Shown piece after piece: positions 54,085 through 62,608 of a DNA stretch of 64,000 nt. The stretch is from Nocardiopsis listeri NBRC 13360 (GTDB taxonomy: Bacteria; Actinomycetota; Actinomycetes; Streptosporangiales; Streptosporangiaceae), in the NCBI RefSeq assembly GCF_001570765.1, contig NZ_BCSH01000007.1, positions 1-64,000 of the forward strand. The letters are read 5' to 3'. The notes beneath the pieces were generated by a model that had not been told where the DNA came from, made no database searches, and worked only from the letters and a program-made list of their open reading frames with translations. A program made the position numbers and the translations under genes. How positions within the stretch are numbered: position 1 is the first letter of the stretch; each line of letters opens with the position of its first letter.

Positions 54085-54819
54085 GTGAGCGCTGAAGAGA
54101 CCGTGCGAAGTGGGCCCCGAGTGATCATCGCCGAGGACTCGGTGCTGCTGCGCAGCGGGATGGCCCGGCTGTTGGAGGACGCCGGGGTGGAGGTGGTGGA
54201 CTCGGTGGGCGACGCCGACGCGCTCATCGGCGCGGTTGAGGCACACCCGAACGTGGACCTGTGCCTGGTGGACATTCGTATGCCGCCCACCTACTCCGAG
54301 GAGGGCATCCAGGCCGCGGTGAGGATCCGTCGCTCCCATCCGGAGGTGGCGGTGCTGTTGCTGTCCCAGCACGTGGTCAGCCGCTATGCCGCCGACCTGC
54401 TCGGAGCGGGCGCGTTCAAGGTCGGTTATCTGCTCAAGGACCGGGTGGCCGACATCGAGGAGTTCACCGAGGTACTGCGCCGGGTCGCCGACGGCGGGGC
54501 CGCGATCGACCCCGAGGTGGTGTCCCAGTTGCTCAGCGGCAACCGTGACCGCTCCCTGGAACGGCTCACCCCGCGCGAGACCGAGGTGCTGGAGGTGATG
54601 GCCGAGGGGGTCAACAACGCGGGCATCGCCGACCGGCTCACCATCACAGAACGAGCGGTGGAGAAACACATCCGCTCCATCTTCCTCAAGCTCGACCTGG
54701 GCCGGGACGACCACGACCACCGCAGGGTGTTGGCGGTGCTGCGCTATCTGCGCGGTTCGGCCCGGGACCGACCGACCACATCAAGGAGGGCCGAGCCTTC
54801 CGGAAGGAGAACGACGTGA
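54085..54819 (+). CDS. NarL/LuxR-type response regulator (244 aa)
   Basis: A receiver domain ('VIIAEDSVLLRSGMARLLED', phosphoacceptor Asp in 'LCLVDIRMPP', Lys in 'YLLKDRV') precedes a LuxR HTH ('RLTPRETEVLEVMAEGVNNA' then 'GIADRLTITERAVEKHIRSI'). The start is GTG 54085, 9 nt after GGGAGG, only 2 nt from the kinase stop. The C-terminal tail is basic. Its own stop overlaps the DUF4097 gene's GTG by 4 nt, so all three are co-expressed. Confidence 0.94.
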   Translation: MSAEETVRSGPRVIIAEDSVLLRSGMARLLEDAGVEVVDSVGDADALIGAVEAHPNVDLCLVDIRMPPTYSEEGIQAAVRIRRSHPEVAVLLLSQHVVSRYAADLLGAGAFKVGYLLKDRVADIEEFTEVLRRVADGGAAIDPEVVSQLLSGNRDRSLERLTPRETEVLEVMAEGVNNAGIADRLTITERAVEKHIRSIFLKLDLGRDDHDHRRVLAVLRYLRGSARDRPTTSRRAEPSGRRTT

Positions 54820-55787
54820 CTTTCAGGGCACGGGGTCTGTACGCCTCGTCCAGCAAGGAACCGAGGCGGTTCCGGTGGGGCCCGTGGATGCTCCTGGGCG
54901 GAGTGCTCGTGGTGGTCCTGGTGGTGCTCACCGGGTTGTCCGTGCTGGGCAACGTGGTGGCCCATCAAAGCGACAGGACCGACTCCTTCGACGGTGCGAG
55001 CACACTGAACGTGAACAACCACACCGGTGGGCACATCGAGGTCGGTGCCGCCGAGGGCGACGAGATCGTCATCGAACGCACCCTTCGGGGAGGGCCGCTG
55101 TCCGAACCGATCGAGCGCATCGACGAGGGCGGTGACGGCCTGGACGTCGATGGCCGCTGCGGAGGATTCCCGCTCTTTTCGGCCTGCTCCATCGACTACA
55201 CCATCCAGGTACCCGAGGACGTCACGGTCGCTTTGGAGAACAACAGTGGGAACGTGGAGGTGCGCGACCTGGCGTCGGAGCTGTCGGTGAACTCCGTCAG
55301 CGGGGCGATCGAGGTCTTCGACCATGAGGGGTCGGTCGATGTCGAGGCCACCTCGGGCACGATCTCCCTGTCCGACATCACCGGTTCGGTTCGGGCCCAC
55401 AACGTCAGCGGTGACATCGAGGCCGGCGGTGAAGGAGAGCGGTTGGAGGTGTCCACCACCTCCGGGAGCGTGGACGTGGAGGACTTCACCGCCGAGGAGG
55501 TCGTGGCCGAGTCGGTGAGCGGCTCCCTGGAACTGGGTGGCGGGTTCACCACCTTGGAGGCCGACACCACCTCCGGCGGAGTGGAGATCACCACCGATAC
55601 CCCCTTCGAACTGATGGAGGTGGAGACCGTCAGCGGCGGTGTCGAGGCGAGCGTGCCGGCGGGAACCTACGAGATCGGTGGGGAGTCCACCTCCGGCGAC
55701 CGTGAGTTCGACGTGGACACCGCACCGGAGTCCGACAGTCGTATCGAGGTGAACACCACCAGCGGTTCGGTGCGGGTGGGTCGTTAG
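54816..55787 (+). CDS. DUF4097 surface beta-helix protein (323 aa)
   Basis: A membrane-anchored extracytoplasmic protein: one helix ('WMLLGGVLVVVLVVLTGLSV', residues 25-45) leads to a DUF4097 beta-helix of repeated 'SG-[AG]I-[ED]V' turns, for example 'ELSVNSVSGAIEVFDHEGSV' and 'RLEVSTTSGSVDVEDFTAEE'. Thr-Thr-Ser-Gly turns recur regularly. DUF4097 proteins are often adjacent to stress two-component systems and may act as envelope probes. Here it is translationally coupled (GTGA) to the response regulator. The ligand is unknown. Confidence 0.92.
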   Translation: MTFRARGLYASSSKEPRRFRWGPWMLLGGVLVVVLVVLTGLSVLGNVVAHQSDRTDSFDGASTLNVNNHTGGHIEVGAAEGDEIVIERTLRGGPLSEPIERIDEGGDGLDVDGRCGGFPLFSACSIDYTIQVPEDVTVALENNSGNVEVRDLASELSVNSVSGAIEVFDHEGSVDVEATSGTISLSDITGSVRAHNVSGDIEAGGEGERLEVSTTSGSVDVEDFTAEEVVAESVSGSLELGGGFTTLEADTTSGGVEITTDTPFELMEVETVSGGVEASVPAGTYEIGGESTSGDREFDVDTAPESDSRIEVNTTSGSVRVGR

Positions 55788-55820
55788 GAGGCCGGGCCCC
55801 TGACCCGGGCCCGGGACGGC

Positions 55821-56213
55821 TCACTCCCTGGTTCGGCGTTCGAAACGCAACGCCGCCCAGTCCGAGTCGATCGGTTCCCGGGCCGTGGGGCGCCACCCTG
55901 CGTCGGTGAGGGTGTCCCAACCCTTGTCCGCGGTCAGGTCGGTGATGATGGTGCCGCCGCGTTGGGGGAAGCACACCCACCACCGGGTGGCGGGGCCCAC
56001 CAGGTCCGACACCGCCGGCCCCTCACGGTCCACCGTGCCCCGATCGAGGGCGAACAGGTGCACGTGATCGTAGTCCACGCCCTCGATCACCCCCAGGTCG
56101 ATGTGGACGTCGGGCGGGGGTTCCAGCAGACGCAGATAACGTTCGGGCGCGTTGAGGACGAGCAACCGGTCCCCGGCCCCTACCCCCAACTTCCGGGCGA
56201 GTGTGGACGACAT
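55821..56213 (-). CDS. DUF3052 family protein (130 aa)
   Basis: A small actinobacterial DUF3052 protein. 'SSTLARKLGVGAGDRLLVLN' is the family start, then 'YDHVHLFALDRGTVDREGPA' and 'RWWVCFPQRGGTIITDLTAD' give an alpha/beta fold. Function unknown. The start ATG 56213 follows AACGGAGGAGGA. Convergent with the DUF4097 gene, 33 bp apart. Confidence 0.88.
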   Translation of the reverse strand: MSSTLARKLGVGAGDRLLVLNAPERYLRLLEPPPDVHIDLGVIEGVDYDHVHLFALDRGTVDREGPAVSDLVGPATRWWVCFPQRGGTIITDLTADKGWDTLTDAGWRPTAREPIDSDWAALRFERRTRE

Positions 56214-56322
56214 TCCTCCTCCGTTCACGTTCCTTGCCCGGCCACCGTATGTTTTCCGGGCACGGAAACCGAATACCTTCCCCGCCCGGCCCCGGAGAAG
56301 ACCGTGTTTTTAGGATGTCTTC

Positions 56323-57339
56323 ATGACACAACACAACGGTGGCCCACGCTGGGGCGTGGTCGGTACCGGAGGCATCGCCCACGCCTTCCTGGAGGGCCTT
56401 CGGGCCGTCCCCTCCGCAAGGGTCGTGGCGGTGGGTTCCCGGACCGCCGAACGCGCCGAGGAATTCGGGTCCGCCTGGGACATCCCCCACCGCCACGCGA
56501 GCTATGAGTCATTGGCCGAGGACCCCGAGGTCGACGTGGTCTACGTGGCCACCCCCCACCCCTGGCACCACACGGTCACGTTGCAGATGCTCCACGCCGG
56601 CAAGCACGTGCTGGTGGAAAAGCCCATGGCGATGAACGCCCTGCAGGTCACCGAGATGGTGGCCGCCGCAAAGACCAACGACCGCTTCCTGATGGAGGCG
56701 ATGTGGACGCGTTACCTGCCCGTGCACGAGTTGGCGCGCACCCTGGTGGCCGAGGGCGCCATCGGGGAGCTGGGCGCGCTCTCGGCGGACTTCGGGATCA
56801 ATGCCCCCTACGACCCCGATCACCGGTTGTTCAACGCCGATCTTGGCGGTGGTGCCCTGCTCGACCTGGGGATCTACCCATTGGCGTTGGCCTCCCAGTA
56901 CCTGGGTGAGCTGACCGTGGTGGGGGCGACCCGACGACTTTCACCGGATCGCATGGTGGACGTGCACACGACCTTGTTGGTACGTGGCGAGGACGGGGTG
57001 AGCGCCACGGTGGAGTGCGCCTCGCGTAGCGCACTGCCGGGCCGGGCGGTGCTCTCCGGTACGGGCGGATGGCTCGAGATCGAACGGTTCTGGGCCGGAA
57101 CCGACCTGGTCCTGCATCGGGATGGTCACGAACCCGAACGATTCCACCGGCCCTTCCGCGCCAACGGCTATGAGTACGAGGCCGAGGAGGTCGCGCGCAG
57201 GATCGCCGCGGGGGATCGGGAGAGTCCACGAATGCCGTGGTCGGAGAGCCTGAGCCTGGCCGGGATCATGGACCAGGTCCGTGACATGGGCGCCCTGACC
57301 TACACCCGACCCACGGTCAAGGCCGTCCCCCTGGGATGA
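56323..57339 (+). CDS. Gfo/Idh/MocA-family oxidoreductase (338 aa)
   Basis: A full-length Gfo/Idh/MocA protein: 'RWGVVGTGGIAHAFLEGLRA' (Rossmann GxGxxA), 'VDVVYVATPHPWHHTVTLQM' and 'GKHVLVEKPMAMNALQVTEM' with the EKP lysine. The C-terminal domain includes 'LGALSADFGINAPYDPDHRL' and 'GGGALLDLGIYPLALASQYL', the latter typical of dimeric dihydrodiol/xylose-type dehydrogenases. It oxidises a sugar or related alcohol with NAD(P). It has its own promoter and overlaps the next, convergent gene by 23 bp. Confidence 0.93.
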   Translation: MTQHNGGPRWGVVGTGGIAHAFLEGLRAVPSARVVAVGSRTAERAEEFGSAWDIPHRHASYESLAEDPEVDVVYVATPHPWHHTVTLQMLHAGKHVLVEKPMAMNALQVTEMVAAAKTNDRFLMEAMWTRYLPVHELARTLVAEGAIGELGALSADFGINAPYDPDHRLFNADLGGGALLDLGIYPLALASQYLGELTVVGATRRLSPDRMVDVHTTLLVRGEDGVSATVECASRSALPGRAVLSGTGGWLEIERFWAGTDLVLHRDGHEPERFHRPFRANGYEYEAEEVARRIAAGDRESPRMPWSESLSLAGIMDQVRDMGALTYTRPTVKAVPLG

Positions 57340-58231
57340 GTCCGAAGGCTCCGGTCCCGGTGGGGGTGGCCTGAACGGTCGACCTCGCCGGGGCCGCCCC
57401 ACGTAGGGGCCGGCCGCCGGTGGGTGCGGGGGAAAGGCCGCCCAGGTAGCGGCCCAGCAGGATGCCGGCCAGGGGTAGGGCGCTCATGCGCACCACCATC
57501 AACACGGCGTCCTTGGGCCCCACCTGTTCGGCGAAGTAGGTGTCCAGGTCGACGTGGCCGCTGCGCGGGGCGACACCGTAGACGCATCCTTCGAACATGC
57601 GGTAGGCGTCGCGCACCAGCAGGGTGCGAGGGTCCAGGCGAGGACCGTCACCGAGCCAGCGGGCGGCGTCGGTGGCGATGCGGGCGATCATGGCGGGCAC
57701 GGGTCGGTCGCGTCGGGGGTGCACACGGGTCCGCCCCAACCCCTTGCGCCAACCGGAGTAGACGGCCGGGTGGCGGGTGCGCAGGACGACGTAGGTGTTG
57801 CCCCAGGGGCGGGCGATGAGCTCACGGGTCAGGAAGTGGGTCATCAGGGCGCTGGAGAGTCCGAACCTGCGGTGAGCGGGAACCACGCCCGCGGCGTCCA
57901 GGTACAGGGCGCGGCGTGAGGCGAAACGGTGCCGGTGGTAGCCGCCCCAGCCCACGGGTGTGCCGGCCGGGTCCAGGATCAGGGCCAGGCAGGAGATCTG
58001 GTCGAAGAACCCGGAGTCGTCCCGGGCATGCCAGTAGTCGGAGTGGTCGGCGCCGAAGGACCGGGCGGCCAGGTCGCGCAGGAGCGTCAGCATCCTGTGG
58101 CGACCGGGCCCGGTGAGCTCGGCGGGGGTGTCCCAGCGGGCGACCTGGTAGCCGTTGACCAGAGGTCGAACGGTGGGGGGAGCACCGAGGTCACGCAGGT
58201 CCTGGTTGATGGTTCGGGTCTGTTCGGGCAC
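57317..58231 (-). CDS. GNAT-like acetyltransferase (304 aa)
   Basis: The middle of the protein resembles a GNAT domain: 'PVGWGGYHRHRFASRRALYL' then 'DAAGVVPAHRRFGLSSALMT' (motif A region, HRRFG) and 'FLTRELIARPWGNTYVVLRT'. The N-terminal 60 and C-terminal 100 residues are not recognised; the latter, from 'YGVAPRSGHVDLDTYFAEQV', ends in a Pro/Arg/Ala-rich tail. GTG 58231 starts the frame. The reaction and substrate are unknown. Its 3' end overlaps the convergent oxidoreductase gene by 23 bp. Confidence 0.65.
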   Translation of the reverse strand: MPEQTRTINQDLRDLGAPPTVRPLVNGYQVARWDTPAELTGPGRHRMLTLLRDLAARSFGADHSDYWHARDDSGFFDQISCLALILDPAGTPVGWGGYHRHRFASRRALYLDAAGVVPAHRRFGLSSALMTHFLTRELIARPWGNTYVVLRTRHPAVYSGWRKGLGRTRVHPRRDRPVPAMIARIATDAARWLGDGPRLDPRTLLVRDAYRMFEGCVYGVAPRSGHVDLDTYFAEQVGPKDAVLMVVRMSALPLAGILLGRYLGGLSPAPTGGRPLRGAAPARSTVQATPTGTGAFGLIPGGRP

Positions 58232-58249
58232 GCGGAAGCCCTACTTTCA

Positions 58250-58555
58250 TTACTCTTCGAAAGCGAACGACTCCTCAACGTAGCGCCTAGGGAGGTTTCG
58301 GGGGTCGGGTTCCATCATTCGGAGGTTTCCCCGGCTATCGGGACAGGGCTCCCTGGACCGGTTCTCGATGTCGGTCGGGAAGCACGGCCGGCCGATGGTG
58401 ACGATGCCCAGGGCGTAGGCGACCACGAACAGGTGCGGCCAGACCATGCGCGGCCACCGCAGCGACAGGAAGCCGCCGAAGACGACGTAGGCGCAGAACG
58501 GGTGGTGCACGACCATGGCGGTGTGGCCGATGAGGAGGATGCCGAAGCGGTCCAT
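58250..58555 (-). CDS. DUF2784-like membrane protein, possibly truncated (101 aa)
   Basis: The first 60 residues match DUF2784: 'HHPFCAYVVFGGFLSLRWPR' then 'MVWPHLFVVAYALGIVTIGR' and a 'CPLT-LEN'-like 'PCFPTDIENRSRE'. The family normally continues with one more helix; here the reading turns charged ('DPRNLPRRYVEESFAFEE') and stops. So either this is a short variant or the 3' end is shifted. Two membrane helices are visible. It lies 18 bp upstream of the GNAT-like gene in the same direction. Confidence 0.55.
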   Translation of the reverse strand: MDRFGILLIGHTAMVVHHPFCAYVVFGGFLSLRWPRMVWPHLFVVAYALGIVTIGRPCFPTDIENRSREPCPDSRGNLRMMEPDPRNLPRRYVEESFAFEE

Positions 58556-58634
58556 TCCCAGAACCCAGGGATGGATGACGGGGCCCTACATCGGTGCTCC
58601 TACCCGGTATCGACGGGTAGGAGCACTCAGGGAC

Positions 58635-59093
58635 TCAACCGAGCGTCTCCCCGTCCAGGAGGACACGAGTGCGCTCTCGTGCCTCGGGCAGGTCCACGTC
58701 CAGTGCCCGCAGCACACGCAGGGCCGTGCCCTCCTCGACCCGGACCAGAGCCCACACCAGGTGGTGGAGGCCCAGGTGTGGTCGTCCTCGGCGCCGGGCC
58801 TCCTCTCGTGCCAGGCGCAACACCGTGCGCACCCGCGGGGTGAAGGTCGGGGCCTGCGCGCAAGTGGCCCCACCGGGTGCGATGGCGCGCACGACCTCGC
58901 GTCGCAGCAGGTGCGGGGCCGGTTCCAGGGCGGTGCGCCGCCCCGTCTCCTCCGCCTGACCGGCCACTCCGATGACCAGGTGTTCGGTGCCGAGGAACGG
59001 ATGACGCAGGGCCATGGCCTCACGCCCGGCCAGTTCCACGGCCCGCAGTACGGCTGGGGAGGGTTCGGGTTCGCCGGGTGGGTTCTCGGACAC
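58635..59093 (-). CDS. Clp N-terminal domain protein (152 aa)
   Basis: A stand-alone Clp_N (ClpC/ClpA amino-terminal) double repeat: 'AVLRAVELAGREAMALRHPF' then 'LGTEHLVIGVAGQAEETGRR' is repeat 1, 'FTPRVRTVLRLAREEARRRG' then 'RPHLGLHHLVWALVRVEEGT' repeat 2. No ATPase domain follows. Such orphan Clp_N proteins are common in actinomycetes and may act as adaptor-like or peptide-binding modules. GTG 59093 has GGAGG 5 nt upstream. Monocistronic. Confidence 0.9.
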   Translation of the reverse strand: MSENPPGEPEPSPAVLRAVELAGREAMALRHPFLGTEHLVIGVAGQAEETGRRTALEPAPHLLRREVVRAIAPGGATCAQAPTFTPRVRTVLRLAREEARRRGRPHLGLHHLVWALVRVEEGTALRVLRALDVDLPEARERTRVLLDGETLG

Positions 59094-59168
59094 GGGCGCC
59101 TCCACGTCGAGGGTCGGATCCTCAGCGATAACACACCGCGATGGGCCCTAGCCCGCGGGCCGAAGGAC

Positions 59169-60143
59169 TCAGTTCCTCGGTGTTCGGTCCTCTCCGGCGG
59201 TGCGCAGCAGGCGCCCGCCCAGGTGGGCCATCGCCTCACGTAGCTCGTCGGGTTCCTCGACCTCCATGTCCACGTCCAACATCGCCAGGTAGCAGGCCAT
59301 GGCGACCATGTCCTCACCGGCGCACAGCAGCACACAGGAGTGTTCGTCCACGGCCTCGATGGGGCCGTAGTGAGCGGCCCGACCGCGCAGGGCCTCCTGT
59401 GCCGGCATCTCCAGTCGCACCCTCGCCTTGACCGGCCACATGTGCAGGTTCATCCGTTCGGCCAGGTAGGAGGCCACTCCCCGGCCGGGCGGATCGCGAG
59501 GGGGCACCCTGGGGCCGGTGGGGGTCAGGGGACGCATCCGATCCACCCGGAAGGTCCGCCAGTCCTCCCGCGTGGTGTCCCAGGCCACCAGGTACCAGCG
59601 CCGCCCCCGCGAGACCAGGCGGTGCGGTTCCACCATCCGTCGGCTCAGAGCGCCCTGGTGGCTCTCGTAGTCGAATCGCAGCCGTTCACTGTCCCGGCAG
59701 GTGGCCGCCACCAAGGCCAGGATGTCGGCGTCCACGGTGGGGCCTTCGGAGGGCATCGGCACGGTGAAGGTGCCCAGCGCGTCCACTCGGCGACGCAGCC
59801 GGGAGGGCAGGACCTGCAAGAGCTTGGCCAGGGCGCGCACCGAGGTCTCCTCGATCCCCGAGACCCCACCCTGGGCGGCGGTGCGCAGCCCCACCGCGAC
59901 CGCCACGGCCTCGTCGTCGTCCAACAGCAGCGGGGGCAGGGAGGCGCCGGCACCGAGTTGGTATCCGCCGCCGGTACCCATGATGGCGTGGATGGGATAA
60001 CCCAGCTCGCGCAGTCGGTCCACGTCGCGGCGCACGGTCCGCGGACTCACCGCCAGGCGTTCGGCCAGGTCGTTGCCGGGCCAGTCCTTGCGGGTCTGGA
60101 GCAGGGACAGGAGTTGGAGCAGTCGGGCCGAGGTCGACTTCAT
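59169..60143 (-). CDS. WYL-domain transcriptional regulator (324 aa)
   Basis: A PafC/YafY-like regulator: the N-terminal HTH_11 is 'RLLQLLSLLQTRKDWPGNDL' then 'AERLAVSPRTVRRDVDRLRE' and 'LGYPIHAIMGTGGGYQLGAG'. The WYL domain is marked by 'VEPHRLVSRGRRWYLVAWDT' and 'WRTFRVDRMRPL'. WYL proteins bind nucleic acid or nucleotide ligands and often control stress genes. It lies 25 bp after the MFS transporter stop in the same direction, so the transporter and regulator may form one unit. Confidence 0.93.
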   Translation of the reverse strand: MKSTSARLLQLLSLLQTRKDWPGNDLAERLAVSPRTVRRDVDRLRELGYPIHAIMGTGGGYQLGAGASLPPLLLDDDEAVAVAVGLRTAAQGGVSGIEETSVRALAKLLQVLPSRLRRRVDALGTFTVPMPSEGPTVDADILALVAATCRDSERLRFDYESHQGALSRRMVEPHRLVSRGRRWYLVAWDTTREDWRTFRVDRMRPLTPTGPRVPPRDPPGRGVASYLAERMNLHMWPVKARVRLEMPAQEALRGRAAHYGPIEAVDEHSCVLLCAGEDMVAMACYLAMLDVDMEVEEPDELREAMAHLGGRLLRTAGEDRTPRN

Positions 60144-60168
60144 GTCTTGAGTGTGCCGGCAGTGGCGG

Positions 60169-61368
60169 TCAGGAACCGTCCTCCACCCTGAGGGGATTCG
60201 GTGTGGGGCGGGGGCGGCTCAGGAGCAGGTGTGCCAGGGCCGCGGTGACCTGTAGTGCCACCGCCAAGACCAGACAGAGCGTCAGGGAGTGGTCGGCCAG
60301 GGGGCCGGCCGACGCGGCGCCGACGGCGAAGGCGCTCACCTTCAGGCTCGCCGCGGTGGTGAACACCTGGGTGCGCAGGCGCTCGGGGGCCTCCCGGTGA
60401 CGGACCGTGAACAGAGCGGTCAACTGAGGCCCCTCCGCGGCACCCACCACCGCTACCGCGAGCAGCAGCCACGGCGCGGAGGGAGCAACCATGGCCCCCA
60501 CCACGCCCACCGCCTGCACCAGAACGCACAGCGGCACCATCGAGTCCGGGGCGAGCCGGGCCGGGCGACGGGCCAACGCCAAGTTGGCGACCAGCGAGCA
60601 CACCGCCATCACCGACAACGACATCGCGCCCTGGGCCGCCCCGCCCAAAGAGCGTTCCCCCAACAGCGGAGCGGCCACCACCAACACCCCGGTCCCGGCG
60701 ATGGAGACTGTGGAGACCACGGTGACGCGCAACAGCGCCCGGTTGCCCAGGACCACGCGCGCCCCCGCGACCAGGTCGGTGAGCAGGGGGGACGGCACGG
60801 GCGGTGTGCTCCGGGCGGGCAGGGACCAGGCCACCGGGGCGGCCAGGGCGATGAGGGCCACCGCGACCGCGATAGCGAAGCCGCTGCCCGCTCCCAACGC
60901 CACCGTTCCGGCCAGCGCCGGACCGAGCAGGGATGCGGTGCTGAAGGTCATCGCGTCCAAGGCGTTGGCCCGTGCCAGGTGGGTGGGGGCCACCAGGCGC
61001 GGCAGCTGGGCGGTCCATCCTCCCGACAGGGCCGGACCCAGCAGTCCCACGACCAAGGCCAAGGCCAACACCGGTGCGAACGGCAGGGGTTCCAGGAACA
61101 GGGCGAGGGCGATCAGCCCCAACGCGTTCAACGCCAAGATGGCGGAGAGCAGCCGGCCCGGGCGCACGGCACGGTCCAGCAGCACCCCCACCGCGGGCCC
61201 GCCGATCGCCGCGGTGGCGGTGACCCCCGCGAGCAGGGCCGAACCGGTGGTGGCGCTCCCCGTGACGGCCACCCCCAACAACAGAAGGGCCGGCCCGGAG
61301 GCCTCGTCGCCGGTGCGGGCGGCGGCCGCACCGCACAGGTAACGCACCAGAGCGTAACGGTCACTCAT
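60169..61368 (-). CDS. MFS transporter (399 aa)
   Basis: A twelve-helix major facilitator, 399 residues. 'LLAGVTATAAIGGPAVGVLL' then 'DRAVRPGRLLSAILALNALG' holds a modified inter-helix 2-3 motif, and a central cytoplasmic loop follows 'PARSTPPVPSPLLTDL'. It probably exports a drug or metabolite. The ATG at 61368 is 7 nt after TAGCGT, a likely -10 box, suggesting a leaderless message. It is divergent from the CGNR zinc-finger gene, and GTAAC/GTTAC half-sites lie between them. Confidence 0.88.
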   Translation of the reverse strand: MSDRYALVRYLCGAAAARTGDEASGPALLLLGVAVTGSATTGSALLAGVTATAAIGGPAVGVLLDRAVRPGRLLSAILALNALGLIALALFLEPLPFAPVLALALVVGLLGPALSGGWTAQLPRLVAPTHLARANALDAMTFSTASLLGPALAGTVALGAGSGFAIAVAVALIALAAPVAWSLPARSTPPVPSPLLTDLVAGARVVLGNRALLRVTVVSTVSIAGTGVLVVAAPLLGERSLGGAAQGAMSLSVMAVCSLVANLALARRPARLAPDSMVPLCVLVQAVGVVGAMVAPSAPWLLLAVAVVGAAEGPQLTALFTVRHREAPERLRTQVFTTAASLKVSAFAVGAASAGPLADHSLTLCLVLAVALQVTAALAHLLLSRPRPTPNPLRVEDGS

Positions 61369-61384
61369 GCACAAGACGCTACGA

Positions 61385-61416
61385 AGTAACCAGTGAACAC
61401 ACCATGGGCGTTACCT
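61385..61416. promoter_or_regulatory. Divergent control region with GTAAC/GTTAC half-sites
   Basis: AAGTAAC at 61385 and GTTACCTT ending at 61417 are nearly inverted copies about 18 bp apart, inside the 55-bp gap between the MFS and CGNR genes. Both starts appear leaderless: TAGCGT is 7 nt before the MFS ATG and TACCTT is about 6 nt before the CGNR ATG. The pair could be the CGNR protein's operator. Confidence 0.45.
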
Positions 61417-61423
61417 TGGAGGC

Positions 61424-61966
61424 ATGACCACAGCACCCCACCCGGTGGGTTCCACCCGTGCACTGGCCGAACGCACCACCGACCTGCTCAACGCACTGGC
61501 CGAGGAGGACGTGGACACGAAGCGGATCGCCGACCTGTTCACCGCACACGGCGAGACCGACCCGGATCTGACCTCGGAGGACGTCAGCGCTCTGCGCGAG
61601 GTCGCCGTCGAACTGCGCAATGTCCTGGCCGCTCCGACCCTGGACCAGGCCGCCCGACGCGTCAACGTCCTACTCGCCCGGGAAACACACCCGCCCCGAC
61701 TGTCCGACCACGACGGCACCCACCCCTGGCACCTGCACGTGGACAGCGACGACGAAGCTCCCTGGGACGAATGGTTCGTGGCCTCCACCGGCCTGTTCCT
61801 GGCCCGCCTGATCAGCGAACGCCAACGCCACCCAGGCGGAGTGTGCGCCGCGCACGCGTGCGAGCGGGTGTTCGTCGACACCGCGCACGGCGGCGCGCGA
61901 CGGTTCTGTTCCCGCCGCTGCGCCACCCGCGCACGTGTGGCCGCTCACCGCCGCGCCCACGCCTAG
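61424..61966 (+). CDS. CGNR zinc-finger regulator (180 aa)
   Basis: A CGNR protein: an N-terminal ABATE-like helical domain (residues 1-130, 'RALAERTTDLLNALAEEDVD') and the C-terminal zinc finger 'CAAHACERVFVDTAHGGARR' then 'FCSRRCATRARVAAHRR', with four cysteines replacing the CGNR core by CATR. These proteins are thought to be stress-related DNA-binding regulators. It begins at ATG 61424, divergent from the MFS transporter it may control. Monocistronic. Confidence 0.9.
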   Translation: MTTAPHPVGSTRALAERTTDLLNALAEEDVDTKRIADLFTAHGETDPDLTSEDVSALREVAVELRNVLAAPTLDQAARRVNVLLARETHPPRLSDHDGTHPWHLHVDSDDEAPWDEWFVASTGLFLARLISERQRHPGGVCAAHACERVFVDTAHGGARRFCSRRCATRARVAAHRRAHA

Positions 61967-62035
61967 CCGTTTTGTCAACCACGGGGGGTTACCGTTCGAG
62001 CACCGTCAGGCCCCGTTCCTCGGAAACCCGGGGAG

Positions 62036-62560
62036 GTGCCGCAGGTGGGATCCGAGGAGCTGACGGCGAGCGGGGTGCGGGTGGGCGTGCGTCCGGTACG
62101 CGGTCAGTCGACGCACTTCGCCCTTCCCGGGCACAGCACCCGCGCCTGGCCGGTGGTGCGGTTCGGAGAACGCGACTACTTCGTGAGCGCCGCCGCCCCC
62201 GACCGGGTGATCACCGCCGACACCTGGGAGCCCGAGGCGGGGTTCGACCACCGGGCGACGGCCTCGGGGCTGCTGAGCAATCTGTCCACGGCCCTGGAAT
62301 TGGCCGAGGCGACCGTGGTCCGGACCCGGGTGGGGTTCCGTCCGGGCACCCACGATGGAGTGCAGTTGTCGGGGTCGATCGAACGGCTGCCCGGTGTGGT
62401 GGTGGCCACCGGGCTGGGCTCTCAGGGGCTGACCTTCGGGCCGTTCCAGGGGACGGTGGCCGCGCGGCCGGCGATGGGGGAGGACCCGGGCCTGGACCTG
62501 TCGGCCTTCGTGCCCGATCGCACGCAGAAGCCGGGCCGAGCGATCGGGTCCGGGTTTTGA
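62036..62560 (+). pseudogene. C-terminal half of a DAO-family FAD oxidoreductase
   Basis: The 174 codons match the second half of the D-amino-acid oxidase/glycine oxidase family: 'GVRPVRGQSTHFALPGHSTR', 'WPVVRFGERDYFVSAAAPDR', 'WEPEAGFDHRATASGLLSNL', 'TRVGFRPGTHDGVQLSGSIE' and the end 'VVATGLGSQGLTFGPFQG'. The N-terminal FAD-binding GxGxxG domain is absent: the upstream 70 bp is only the intergenic space after the CGNR gene. So the gene is 5'-truncated and probably inactive, although an open frame with an in-frame ATG remains. Confidence 0.75.
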
Positions 62561-62608
62561 GTAGGCGTACTCAAGCCCGGCAGTCGGGTGTTCGCGCACC
62601 ATGAAGGC

